Source: Porticoccaceae bacterium UBA2002 (GTDB lineage: Bacteria; Pseudomonadota; Gammaproteobacteria; Pseudomonadales; Porticoccaceae). Taken from it: DNA of 21,160 nt. Each line of letters begins with the position of its first letter. The first letter of the stretch is position 1. Below are positions 1 to 7,624 of this stretch, piece by piece. A program made the translations under genes and the position numbers. The stretch is taken from the NCBI GenBank assembly GCA_002334915.1, contig DDCQ01000107.1, positions 1 to 21,160 of the forward strand, in the 5' to 3' direction. The notes under the pieces are model-generated. The model was given only the letters and a program-made list of their open reading frames with translations. It did no database searches and was not told the origin of the DNA.

Positions 1-2
1 TA

Positions 3-1400
3 GATGTCTTTGATACTGCCTATGATCAGAATTTTTATACTCGGTATGGTCTTGGCGCCGGTCTGTACTTTGGTTCCGAGCAATGGGGTAAGACCAGGAT
101 GGTGCCCTTCGACCTCGGTTGTTTTGAGGACTATATTCCGGTGGCGGAATCTCCACTGACAGCCCGGCAGGCGGTTGAGGCTATGCCTATTTCCCCGGCA
201 GCCAAAAAACAGTTTATTCATCTGCTCACCACCACTGAAGATCAAACCACTGAGGTGGCCGCCGCGGATAAGTATGACTATCTGTATTCTATAAGTTACC
301 GGGATTTTCTTAGCAAACATCTGGGTATTAGCGAAAATGATGTTTTTGATGTGCTGCAGGATCTGGCCTCGGACTCCGGAGTTGGCATAGACTCAGTCTC
401 TGCGCTTAGTGCCATGTCCTCTGGCGGTTTGCCGGGCTGGGAGGCTGCGGGTCTGCCGGATGTGGAACCGGATGAGCCCTATATTCATCACTTCCCCGAT
501 GGCAATGCCTCTATTGCCCGGCAGCTGGTGAGACGCATGATCCCCGCCGTGGCCCCCGGCAGTACTATGCAAGATTTGCTCACAGCCCAGTTTGACTACC
601 AGCAGCTTGACCAGCCATCCTCGGCAGTGCGCCTGCGTTTAAATAGCGCTGTGGTCAATGTGCAACAAAAAGGACAGCAAAAAGGGCAGCAGCTGGTTAA
701 TATCACCTATATCCGCGATGGTCAGGCCAGCCTGGTGCAGGCACGAGGCACGGTGCTGGCCTGTAATAATTCGGTTATTCCCTCTCTTTGTCCGCAGCTG
801 CCAGCAGCTCAGCGGGAGGCACTGGCCTTTCAGATCAAGGTTCCTATTCTTTATACCAGTGTTGCCCTGCGCAACTGGAAGGCATGGAAAAATATGGGCA
901 TAGGCGCAGTGATGTGTCCTGGCAGCTACCATATTAATGCCACACTGGATTTTCCAGTGAGCTATGGCGACTACCAGTATGCGGCCAATCCCGACGAGCC
1001 GGTTATTGTGCATATGGAGCGCTTCCCCCATAAGTCCAATCAGGGGTTGAGCGCCCAGCAGCAGTATCGCGCTGGCCGTCATGAACTGATCAATACTTCC
1101 TTTGAAACCATTGAGCGCAATGTGCGCCAGCAGCTGGGAGAAATGCTTGGGGAGGGGGGCTTTGATCCGGCCAGAGACATTGCCGGGATTACCGTTAATC
1201 GCTGGGCCCATGGTTATGCCTACTGGTATAACCCCCTTTACGATACTATTTATGAGGATGATAACGACGAGCGTTATCCCCATATGATTGCCCGCAGACC
1301 CTTTGGGCGCATTACCATAGCCAATGCAGATTCCGCGGCTAACGCCATGACTGAGGCGGCCATAGAACAGGGCTATAGAGCGGCTATGGAGCTGGGCTAA
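3..1400 (+). CDS. FAD-dependent amine oxidoreductase, spermidine-dehydrogenase-like (5' end missing)
   Basis: The reading frame is open from base 3 to a TAA at 1398-1400, giving 465 residues of a protein whose N-terminus, including the expected GxGxxG dinucleotide-binding motif, lies left of the window. An internal ATG at 99 is not the real start, because the family-like sequence continues upstream (a Y-T-R-Y-G-L-G-A-G segment). The stretch with H-F-P-D-G-N-A-S-I-A-R followed by a V-A-P-G segment, and a C-terminal G-R-I-T-I-A-N-A-D-S-A-A-N-A flavin-binding end, resemble the spermidine dehydrogenase (SpdH)/NAD(P)-binding flavoprotein family. In Pseudomonas, SpdH cleaves spermidine oxidatively, probably in the periplasm. 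The polyamine importer and Puu-like genes nearby fit that role, but the substrate is inferred. A signal peptide cannot be assessed because the start is outside. A generic flavin amine oxidase is the alternative. Confidence 0.65.
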   Translation, partial: DVFDTAYDQNFYTRYGLGAGLYFGSEQWGKTRMVPFDLGCFEDYIPVAESPLTARQAVEAMPISPAAKKQFIHLLTTTEDQTTEVAAADKYDYLYSISYRDFLSKHLGISENDVFDVLQDLASDSGVGIDSVSALSAMSSGGLPGWEAAGLPDVEPDEPYIHHFPDGNASIARQLVRRMIPAVAPGSTMQDLLTAQFDYQQLDQPSSAVRLRLNSAVVNVQQKGQQKGQQLVNITYIRDGQASLVQARGTVLACNNSVIPSLCPQLPAAQREALAFQIKVPILYTSVALRNWKAWKNMGIGAVMCPGSYHINATLDFPVSYGDYQYAANPDEPVIVHMERFPHKSNQGLSAQQQYRAGRHELINTSFETIERNVRQQLGEMLGEGGFDPARDIAGITVNRWAHGYAYWYNPLYDTIYEDDNDERYPHMIARRPFGRITIANADSAANAMTEAAIEQGYRAAMELG

Positions 1401-1418
1401 ACAAGCGGAGAAATATCA

Positions 1419-1661
1419 ATGGCAGACAGGACGAATAATAGCTCAAGACTATTGGGTTGGCTGTTTATCGGGCTGGGTCTGGTAGGCAGCATAGGGTCTC
1501 TCTGGGCTGATCAGATATGGTTGTTCTACGATGCTATCTATAGCTCCGGGGCCAGTATGCAATGGGTTGAGGCACTGATTCCCTACTATCCCTTTGTGCC
1601 GTTCTTTCCGGGTTTTGCCATTATCATGGGCGCCTATCTAATCGTAAAATCCCGGCGCTAA
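1419..1661 (+). CDS. small membrane protein of unknown function, two predicted helices
   Basis: An 80-residue protein starting 18 bases after the upstream flavoprotein stop, with GGAG at 1407-1410 eight bases before the ATG. I do not recognise a family. Two hydrophobic stretches (about residues 11-33 and 58-77) flank an aromatic-rich loop containing W-L-F-Y-D and Y-Y-P-F-V-P-F-F-P, and the C-terminus is basic (K-S-R-R), which favours a hairpin with both ends in the cytoplasm. The tight spacing suggests co-transcription with the spermidine-dehydrogenase-like gene, so it could be an accessory or membrane anchor for it. That is a guess from position only. Confidence 0.6.
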   Translation: MADRTNNSSRLLGWLFIGLGLVGSIGSLWADQIWLFYDAIYSSGASMQWVEALIPYYPFVPFFPGFAIIMGAYLIVKSRR

Positions 1662-1697
1662 ATCTGCAGGTCTAACCGCTTTGGGGTACATTGTTAT

Positions 1698-1726
1698 TTG
1701 ACTCCGTTGTCGATGTTGATTATCTT
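1698..1726 (+). promoter_or_regulatory. putative sigma70 promoter for the 2-oxoglutarate oxygenase gene
   Basis: TTGACT at 1698-1703 (5 of 6 matches to the -35 consensus) and TATCTT at 1721-1726 (4 of 6 to the -10) are separated by 17 bases, about 31 bases before the ATG at 1758. It lies in the 96-base gap between the small membrane protein and the oxygenase, so the oxygenase may be transcribed independently. The TTG at 1698 could be misread as a start codon but is better explained as the -35 element. Confidence 0.5.
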
Positions 1727-1757
1727 TTTGGTCACAACAACAATAATGAGGTACGGG

Positions 1758-2321
1758 ATGGATATAGGTATTCCACTGCGTGATCTGGGCCAGGTCGATA
1801 GCGCTGCACTGCGGGATGTTATTCTCTCTGTCGATGATCAGTATTGGCTGGAAAACAGCTACCGGCAAGAGGCCTTTGATGTGCATGCTCAAACTCAGTC
1901 ACTGATGATGCTGTTTGTGGATACCGAGCGCTGGCCAGATATTGAGGTTTCTCGAGAGGCCGGCTGGAATCTGCTGGCTGATACCGCCATGCCATTAATG
2001 GAATCGATTCTGCGCGAATTTTATCCACCAGGGGGCACCATTATCCGGGCTATGGCAGCCAAGCTGGTGTCCGGCGGCCTGATTACTCCGCATTTTGACA
2101 AGCACCCTTCGTTTCATGCCGGGCACCGAATTCATATTCCTATCACCACCAATCCCAGAGTCCGCTTTATGATCGACGGCAAACCCTTTCGCTTTGAAGT
2201 GGGCAAGGCCTACGAGATTAATAACCAGAAACAGCACAGCGTGATGAACAAGGGCAAGGACGATCGCATCACCTTTATCTTTGACTATGTGCCGGCCAGT
2301 CATATTCAGGGTGCTGCCTAG
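1758..2321 (+). CDS. aspartyl/asparaginyl beta-hydroxylase-family 2-oxoglutarate/Fe(II) oxygenase
   Basis: A 187-residue protein of the Asp/Asn (or free-arginine/aspartate) hydroxylase type. The iron-binding facial triad is visible as H112-x-D114 in P-H-F-D-K-H and H160 in N-Q-K-Q-H-S-V. R170 in D-D-R-I-T-F-I-F-D fits the residue that grips the 2-oxoglutarate carboxylate, and H-R-I-H-I-P-I at 123-129 is the usual core strand. I chose the ATG at 1758 because GAGG at 1748-1751 sits six bases before it and a good promoter overlaps the earlier in-frame TTG (1698). No signal peptide is seen, so it is probably cytoplasmic. It hydroxylates a protein side chain, a free amino acid or a small molecule; sequence does not say which. 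It ends 27 bases from the converging potI stop. Its link to the amine genes is positional only. Confidence 0.8.
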   Translation: MDIGIPLRDLGQVDSAALRDVILSVDDQYWLENSYRQEAFDVHAQTQSLMMLFVDTERWPDIEVSREAGWNLLADTAMPLMESILREFYPPGGTIIRAMAAKLVSGGLITPHFDKHPSFHAGHRIHIPITTNPRVRFMIDGKPFRFEVGKAYEINNQKQHSVMNKGKDDRITFIFDYVPASHIQGAA

Positions 2322-2348
2322 GGGTAATGCTGTGATTGGGCTCTGGTA

Positions 2349-3176
2349 TCAGGCGCTCTGATCTGAATTTTTTCTCTGGCTGCGCAGCATTATCCAGCTG
2401 GCAATAATAATTCCCAGGCTGACGGTACCAATAATAATGGTGGCCAGGGCATTGATATCTGGCGTTACCCCCAGTTTGATTTTGGAGAATATCACCATAG
2501 GCAATGTGCTGGCTCCGGCACCAGAGGTAAAGCTGGCGATAACCAGGTCGTCCAGCGACAGGGTAAAGGCCAGCAGCCAACCCGAAATCATTGAGGGTGC
2601 AATTAGCGGCAAGGTAATATCAAAGGTTACCTGCATAGGCCGACCACCAAGATCCATGGCTGCCTCTTCCAGAGACTGATCCATACTGGCCAGCCGCGCC
2701 TGCACAATCACCGCAATATAGGCCATGGCAAAGGTAATATGGGCGATGGTAATAGTGCTGGCGCCGCGACTCACTGGCCAGCCAATCAGCTGCTGCAGGC
2801 TGACAAATAGCAGCAGCAGTGACAGGCCGGTAATCACCTCTGGCATTACCAGCGGTGCAGCGATCAGGCCGGTGAATAAAAACCGCCCACGAAACTTGCG
2901 CATTCTGGTGAGTGCCAGCCCCGCCAGCGTGCCGAGAATAGTGGCAAATGTGGCGCTGGTGGCGGCAATTTTCAGACTGAGTAGTGCGGCATTAATTACC
3001 TGATCATTTTCCAGCAGAGCACTGTACCAGCGGGTGGAGAAACCGCCCCATACTGTAGCCAGGGCCGAGCCATTAAATGAATAGGCCATCAGCACCAGAA
3101 TAGGCAGATACAAAAAGGCAAAGCCAAAACACATAACCGAGAGAATAAAGGTCGAGGGGCCTCTGTTACCGCTCAT
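2349..3176 (-). CDS. potI: polyamine ABC transporter permease, PotI type
   Basis: A 275-residue inner-membrane permease with about six hydrophobic helices. Recognisable PotI signatures are T-V-W-G-G-F-S-T-R-W-Y (41-51), the G-L-S-L-L-L-L-F-V helix (117-125), the EAA loop that contacts the ATPase (about 170-190, E-E-A-A-M-D-L-G-G) and the segment L-S-L-D-D-L-V-I-A-S-F (207-217). Length matches E. coli PotI (281 residues by recollection). It is the last gene of the minus-strand operon. Its ATG overlaps the potH TGA as ATGA (3173-3176), and it has an unusually strong ribosome-binding site inside the 3' end of potH. It should pair with PotH in a PotF-PotG-PotH-PotI importer for putrescine or a related amine. 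Confidence 0.92.
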   Translation of the reverse strand: MSGNRGPSTFILSVMCFGFAFLYLPILVLMAYSFNGSALATVWGGFSTRWYSALLENDQVINAALLSLKIAATSATFATILGTLAGLALTRMRKFRGRFLFTGLIAAPLVMPEVITGLSLLLLFVSLQQLIGWPVSRGASTITIAHITFAMAYIAVIVQARLASMDQSLEEAAMDLGGRPMQVTFDITLPLIAPSMISGWLLAFTLSLDDLVIASFTSGAGASTLPMVIFSKIKLGVTPDINALATIIIGTVSLGIIIASWIMLRSQRKNSDQSA

Positions 3177-4081
3177 TTTGCCTCCTCCCTCTGACTGCTC
3201 TGCAACAACATAACGGGCACAACAATAATAAGCAGCAACACTGTGGCCACGGCAGAGGCCAGGGGCCAGTCGCGATTGATAAAGAACTCATCGTAGAGGG
3301 TGCGACCTATCATTAGTGAGTCTATGCCACCCAACAGCGCCGGAATAACAAATTCTCCCACCGCAGGTATAAATACCAGCATGCTGCCAGCGATCACCCC
3401 GGGCATGGACAGGGGTAATGTGATATTGAAAAACACCTGCCAGCGTCGAGCTCCCAGATCGGCCGCGGCATCCTGAAGATTGGTATCCATTTTTTCCAGT
3501 ACGCTGTAGAGCGGCAAAACCATAAATGGGATATAGGTGTAGACAATACCCAGATACACTGCCCCATCTGTGTAGAGCATCTCCAGCGGTGAGGCGATTA
3601 ATCCCATCTTCAGCAGCAGCGAATTAATCGCGCCAGTTTTACCCAGCATTACAATCCAGGCATAGACTCGCAGTAGAAACGATGTCCAGAACGGCAGAAT
3701 AACCAGCATTAGCAGTATATTTCGGGTTTTGGGTTGGCATTTAGCAATGCCGTAAGCCATGGGGTAGCCCAATAACAGGCACAGCACTGTGGAGATAGCG
3801 GCGATTTTTAATGACTTAAAGTAGCTGATCCAGTAGAGATTGTCCTCAGTGATAAAGCGGTAGTTATCCAGAGTGGCCAGCAGCCAGCTGTCGGCCCCCA
3901 GGCTAAAATCAAAAAAGTTGGAGAAGGGCGGCTGGGCAATAACCGGGTCGGCAAAGCTAATTTTAAAGACAATGGCAAAAGGCGCCAGAAAGAAAATAGC
4001 CAGCCACCAGTAGGGCAGAGATATCACCAGCCAGCGCCATAATTTATCCCCCAGAGGGGTGCTGTATTTGGCCTCAGTCAT
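3173..4081 (-). CDS. potH: polyamine ABC transporter permease, PotH type
   Basis: A 302-residue permease when started at the ATG whose first bases overlap the potG stop (ATGA, 4078-4081). A longer start at 4138 would add 19 residues overlapping potG and has no better ribosome-binding site. Hydrophobic helices are seen at about 17-40, 92-112, 121-146, 173-195, 224-250 and 273-294. The EAA loop is at 204-223 (D-A-A-A-D-L-G-A-R-R-W), and V-G-E-F-V-I-P-A-L-L-G-G (241-252) is typical of PotB/PotH. It forms the membrane channel with PotI, driven by PotG. It has no obvious Shine-Dalgarno sequence of its own, so translation probably depends on coupling to potG. Confidence 0.92.
   Translation of the reverse strand: MTEAKYSTPLGDKLWRWLVISLPYWWLAIFFLAPFAIVFKISFADPVIAQPPFSNFFDFSLGADSWLLATLDNYRFITEDNLYWISYFKSLKIAAISTVLCLLLGYPMAYGIAKCQPKTRNILLMLVILPFWTSFLLRVYAWIVMLGKTGAINSLLLKMGLIASPLEMLYTDGAVYLGIVYTYIPFMVLPLYSVLEKMDTNLQDAAADLGARRWQVFFNITLPLSMPGVIAGSMLVFIPAVGEFVIPALLGGIDSLMIGRTLYDEFFINRDWPLASAVATVLLLIIVVPVMLLQSSQREEAK
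3181..3191 (-). promoter_or_regulatory. strong Shine-Dalgarno sequence for potI, inside potH
   Basis: On the minus strand the bases read GAGGGAGGAGG, ending four bases before the potI ATG (3176). Two overlapping anti-16S matches are present, with spacings of about 4 and 7 bases. With the ATGA stop/start overlap this gives potI both coupling to potH and an independent initiation signal, which would help keep the two permeases at equal amounts. Confidence 0.7.
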
Positions 4082-5262
4082 TCTGGCAGCACCACAGAGC
4101 AGCTGGAATCCCAAGATAGGTAGACCTGATCGTCCCATTCTAAAACCAGCTCTTTGGTGCGCTGAAAGTTTTGCGCACTGACCTGAATAATGCGGCCGGA
4201 GTGACTGCGCACTCTGTAGATAGAGCGATTGCCATAGTAGGCTAAATCCTCAACCACACCGCTGGTGATGGTAAGGTTTTTACCTCGAGGTTTTTTCTGG
4301 CTGATGCTGAGTTTTTCTGGCCTCACGCCAATGGAAGTAATATCTCCTTCTTTAAGCTGATGGCTGCAGTCTGCCTTTATCAATGTGCCTATCTTATCCA
4401 GAGCCGCCTCTATGGTATAGGTGGTACTGTCTATCTGAGTGCTGCTGGTCACTGTGGCATCAAATAAATTAATGGTGCCAAAGAAATCGGCGACAAAGCG
4501 ATTGACCGGAAACTCATAGACTTCCAATGGTGTGCCTATCTGCACAAAGCCCCCCTCATCCATAACCGCCACCCGGGAGGACAGAGTCATGGCTTCCTCC
4601 TGATCATGGGTAACTACAATAAAGGTGGTGCCCAGTTTGTACTGCAGATTCATCAATTCAAATTGAGTCTGTTCGCGGAGTTTTTTATCCAGAGCTGCCA
4701 GAGGTTCATCCAATAGCAGTACCTTGGGCCGTTTAATCAGTGCCCGGGCCAGAGCCACTCGCTGGCATTGACCGCCAGAGAGTTGTTTGGGCTTGCGCGA
4801 GGCCAGATCTTGCAGCTGCACAAGCTCCAGCATCTCACTAACTCTGCTATCGATTTCGGCGCTGGGCAGGCGATCTTTTTTCAGGCCATAGGCGATATTT
4901 TGCGCCACTGTCATATGGGGGAAAACGGCGTAGGACTGAAACATCATATTAACTGGACGATCGTAGGCGGGCAGATCACTGATATCCACGCCATCGATAA
5001 TAATCTGCCCGACGCTGGGGGCTTCAAAACCGGCCAGCATACGCAGCAGTGTTGACTTGCCACAGCCGGAGCCACCGAGAATGGTAAATAGCTCACCCTG
5101 GTAAATATCCAGGCTGATACTGTCTACCGCGGTAAAGTCGCCAAATTGTTTGCCCAGAGACTTAATCTGTATAAAGGGGACAGCCTGAGGGTCCAGCCAG
5201 GGGGTTTCTGAAAAATCTGTTTCAGACGGTGTTGGCGCTTTATTATCAGTTGCTGCTGTCAT
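4078..5262 (-). CDS. potG: polyamine ABC transporter ATP-binding protein, PotG type
   Basis: A 394-residue ATPase. Walker A is G-G-S-G-C-G-K-S-T (63-71), the Q-loop Q109 lies in M-M-F-Q-S-Y-A, the signature is L-S-G-G-Q (161-165), Walker B is V-L-L-L-D-E-P (181-187) and the switch histidine is H219 in V-T-H-D. The segments around the Q-loop (N-M-M-F-Q-S-Y-A-x-F-P-H-M-T-V) match PotG closely. The C-terminal part from about 265 is a TOBE-type regulatory domain (S-I-G-V-R-P-E-K-L). A roughly 25-residue N-terminal extension before the first strand is also seen in PotG. One oddity is C166, where R or Q usually follows the LSGGQ signature. I see no Shine-Dalgarno match before the ATG, 20 bases after potF. 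Confidence 0.93.
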   Translation of the reverse strand: MTAATDNKAPTPSETDFSETPWLDPQAVPFIQIKSLGKQFGDFTAVDSISLDIYQGELFTILGGSGCGKSTLLRMLAGFEAPSVGQIIIDGVDISDLPAYDRPVNMMFQSYAVFPHMTVAQNIAYGLKKDRLPSAEIDSRVSEMLELVQLQDLASRKPKQLSGGQCQRVALARALIKRPKVLLLDEPLAALDKKLREQTQFELMNLQYKLGTTFIVVTHDQEEAMTLSSRVAVMDEGGFVQIGTPLEVYEFPVNRFVADFFGTINLFDATVTSSTQIDSTTYTIEAALDKIGTLIKADCSHQLKEGDITSIGVRPEKLSISQKKPRGKNLTITSGVVEDLAYYGNRSIYRVRSHSGRIIQVSAQNFQRTKELVLEWDDQVYLSWDSSCSVVLPE

Positions 5263-5282
5263 GGGTTGGGTCGCTTGTTTTG

Positions 5283-6437
5283 TTATAGGCCGGTTTTTAT
5301 TTTTGTCCAGGTTCGCGAGCGTCTGCGCTCCATTTTAGGGGTTAATACCTCGGTGGTCTGCATTCTCTGCAATACCAGCTGGTCTGGATAGATTGCGGTA
5401 TCCTCTGCTATCCGCGGTTCTACAAACCTGGTGGCATCCTTGTTGGCATTGGCGTAACCGATATAGTTAGTGGATCTGGCAATCACCTCTGGACGCAGCA
5501 AATAGTTGACAAACAGATAGGCATTGTCGGGGTGGGGTGCATCGCTGGGGATATAAATATTATCAAACCAGATAACTGAGCCCTCTTTGGGGATGGTGTA
5601 AGCCAGATTGATGTCGATGCCTGCCTCTGCTGCTCTGCCTGCTGCCACTCCATAGTCGCCAGACCAGCTCATAGCCATACACACCTCTTTGCTGGGCAGG
5701 TCGAGCAGCATCTTGGTGGAGCTGAAGTATTTGATATAGGGGCGAACGGATTTTACCAGCTGTTCGACTTCTGCCAGTTGGTCGAGATCAACGCTATTGG
5801 CAGGGTAGCCCAGATACATCATGGCTAGAGGGATTACCGTTAATGGGTCATCCAGCATAGAGACACCACAGTCAGCAAATTGTGATACCACTGCCGGATC
5901 AAAGAACATCCGCGCACTGTCCAGAGGGGCATCGGGCATGCGCGCTTTGATTTCGTCAACATCATAGGTAAAGCCAGTGGTGCCCCAGAAGAACGGGCTG
6001 CCCATCAGACCACTGCTGTACTGGGTATCCAGAGTTTGCAACAAAACTGGATCTAAATGATGCCAGTTAGACAGGCGGCTATAGTCCAGGGGGTGGAGAA
6101 TGCCAATGCCTTTAAATCTGGAGGTAAATGAAGCGGCATGGGCCACAATATCGTAACCGCTGCGACCAGTAAGGAGCTTGGCATCTACCATCTCGCTGGA
6201 ATCATAGATATCATAATTGATCTCTATGCCGTATTCCTGCTCAAAGTCTTTAAGGGTTTGGGGATCTATATAGTCGGCCCAGTTATAGATATTGAGGCGC
6301 TTTTCGCCCTCAGTCATCGAGGTCATTGGACTGTCTTGATCCTTAGCCTGCCCATTCCACAGGAAAAACCCCAGTGCGGCCGCGCTGAAAATAACAGGCA
6401 GAATTAGCTGGGCAGAATAGCGGCGACGATTGGCCAT
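5283..6437 (-). CDS. potF: periplasmic polyamine-binding protein, PotF type, with altered ligand pocket
   Basis: A 384-residue extracytoplasmic binding protein that delivers its ligand to PotGHI. The N-terminus has R4-R5-R6 followed by a hydrophobic segment (about 9-27) with a possible signal-peptidase site after G-Q-A (29-31); an uncleaved anchor is possible. Compared from memory with E. coli PotF, the ligand residues W37, D39, Y40, W244, D247, D278 and Y314 are kept as W53, D55, Y56, W258, D261, D292 and Y328. S38, S85 and E185 are replaced by A54, A101 and T200. A182 and F276 are replaced by D197 and W290, as in spermidine-binding PotD. The ligand is therefore likely a cationic amine but perhaps not plain putrescine. 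It starts six bases after the acyl-CoA dehydrogenase stop. Confidence 0.88.
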   Translation of the reverse strand: MANRRRYSAQLILPVIFSAAALGFFLWNGQAKDQDSPMTSMTEGEKRLNIYNWADYIDPQTLKDFEQEYGIEINYDIYDSSEMVDAKLLTGRSGYDIVAHAASFTSRFKGIGILHPLDYSRLSNWHHLDPVLLQTLDTQYSSGLMGSPFFWGTTGFTYDVDEIKARMPDAPLDSARMFFDPAVVSQFADCGVSMLDDPLTVIPLAMMYLGYPANSVDLDQLAEVEQLVKSVRPYIKYFSSTKMLLDLPSKEVCMAMSWSGDYGVAAGRAAEAGIDINLAYTIPKEGSVIWFDNIYIPSDAPHPDNAYLFVNYLLRPEVIARSTNYIGYANANKDATRFVEPRIAEDTAIYPDQLVLQRMQTTEVLTPKMERRRSRTWTKIKTGL

Positions 6438-6443
6438 AGAGCC

Positions 6444-7604
6444 TTACATTCCCTTGAGTCCACGTTTGCGCAGGGCGTTGGCAATCACCATGCGCTGGAT
6501 TTCACTGCTGCCTTCCCAGATACGGTCGACCCGCACCTCGCGATAAAAACGCTCCACGGCATTATCCCGACGATAGCCGCGGCCACCCCAGAGTTGCAGA
6601 CAGCGGTCAGCAACCCGATTGGCCATCTCGGTGGCATACAGTTTTACCATAGAGCACTGGGCATGCTGGGACTTAAGGTCATCGCCGCGATCATGGGCGG
6701 CAGCGGCCTCATAAACCATTAACTTGGCGGCCCAGAGTTCGGTAACACTGTCGGCCAGACTAAACTGGGTGGCCTGTTTGTCTATCAGGTACTCGCCTTG
6801 TATTTCCCGCTGAGTCGCCCATTCAGTGGCCTCTTCAATCATTCGCGAAGCAGCGCCGAGCATACGGGCGGCAATGGTCAGTCGCTCATGGCGAAACCAG
6901 CTGCGGCTGTAATCCATGCCTGCGCCCTCATCGCCTATGCGGTTTTTCTCCGGCACAAAGACATTATCGAAGCTGTAGGTCGGGTGATGGGATGGAAAGG
7001 TGTGGGAGAAGGCCGGGTTTTCAATCATGCTGACCCCGGGCGCATCGATATCCATAAAAAACAGTGCATCCTCACCGCTATCAGTTTTAGCCTGCAGAAA
7101 AAAGAAGTCTGCCAGATTGGCTGTGGTTACAAACCATTTTTCACCACTGATACTGTAGCCGCCATCGCAGGCGGCGGCTCTGGTATTGACTACTTCGTGG
7201 GAACCGGACTCCGCTTCGGTAATGGCATAGCATTCCCGCAGGCTGCCATCCATTAAAGGGTGCAGGTAGTTTTTAATCTGGTACTCGCTATTGGCACAGG
7301 CCTCAAACATCCAGTGCTGAGCCTCGGGGAAGCACCAGCAAAGGGCGTTGGTTACCCGCCCCAGTTCCTCCCAGGCAGCTAACTGATCCACCATGCTCAT
7401 ACCCAGACCGCCATGGTCAACCGGAGCATCCATCTTTGACAGGCCCAGAGCTATGGCGTTGGCCTGCATTTTTTCGCTGGCTTGCTGGGGGATAACGCCA
7501 TTGTTAAGTTCGGCTTCCACCTCCCAGGGAATAAGGTCCTGCTCAACAAACTGTCGAACTCTCTGTTGCCATTGTCTGGTGCTCTGGCTGTGCTGAATAT
7601 CCAT
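6444..7604 (-). CDS. acyl-CoA dehydrogenase family protein
   Basis: A 386-residue flavoprotein of standard length for the family, which makes alpha,beta-unsaturated acyl-CoA and passes electrons to an electron-transfer flavoprotein. The likely catalytic base is E364 in W-E-G-S-S-E-I-Q, the usual position in medium-chain-type enzymes. The FAD/substrate loop usually read as T-E-P-x-A-G-S-D is T-E-A-E-S-G-S-H here (129-136), with the final aspartate changed to histidine. Q-L-W-G-G-R-G-Y (337-344) and the R-E-V-R-V-D-R-I-W (355-363) region are typical. AGGAAG precedes the ATG by about six bases. It sits between the tetR gene (20-base gap) and potF (6-base gap), so it is expressed with an amine importer. 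This suggests that the imported amine is converted to a CoA thioester. No CoA ligase lies on this strand; the probable partner is the acyl-CoA synthetase at 12867-14954. Confidence 0.9.
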   Translation of the reverse strand: MDIQHSQSTRQWQQRVRQFVEQDLIPWEVEAELNNGVIPQQASEKMQANAIALGLSKMDAPVDHGGLGMSMVDQLAAWEELGRVTNALCWCFPEAQHWMFEACANSEYQIKNYLHPLMDGSLRECYAITEAESGSHEVVNTRAAACDGGYSISGEKWFVTTANLADFFFLQAKTDSGEDALFFMDIDAPGVSMIENPAFSHTFPSHHPTYSFDNVFVPEKNRIGDEGAGMDYSRSWFRHERLTIAARMLGAASRMIEEATEWATQREIQGEYLIDKQATQFSLADSVTELWAAKLMVYEAAAAHDRGDDLKSQHAQCSMVKLYATEMANRVADRCLQLWGGRGYRRDNAVERFYREVRVDRIWEGSSEIQRMVIANALRKRGLKGM

Positions 7605-7624
7605 GGCTGCTTCCTATTATTGTT

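Noticed and set aside
639..1283. Long open frame on the minus strand (214 codons) opposite the flavoprotein gene
   Set aside because: It lies wholly within a gene with clear family motifs, has no recognisable domain and no operon context; a shadow frame.
2348..2373. Hairpin ATCAG-loop-CTGAT followed by a run of six T, as a terminator between the converging oxygenase and potI genes
   Set aside because: The stem is only five mostly A-T pairs, lies five bases from the T-run and overlaps the potI stop; too weak to claim.
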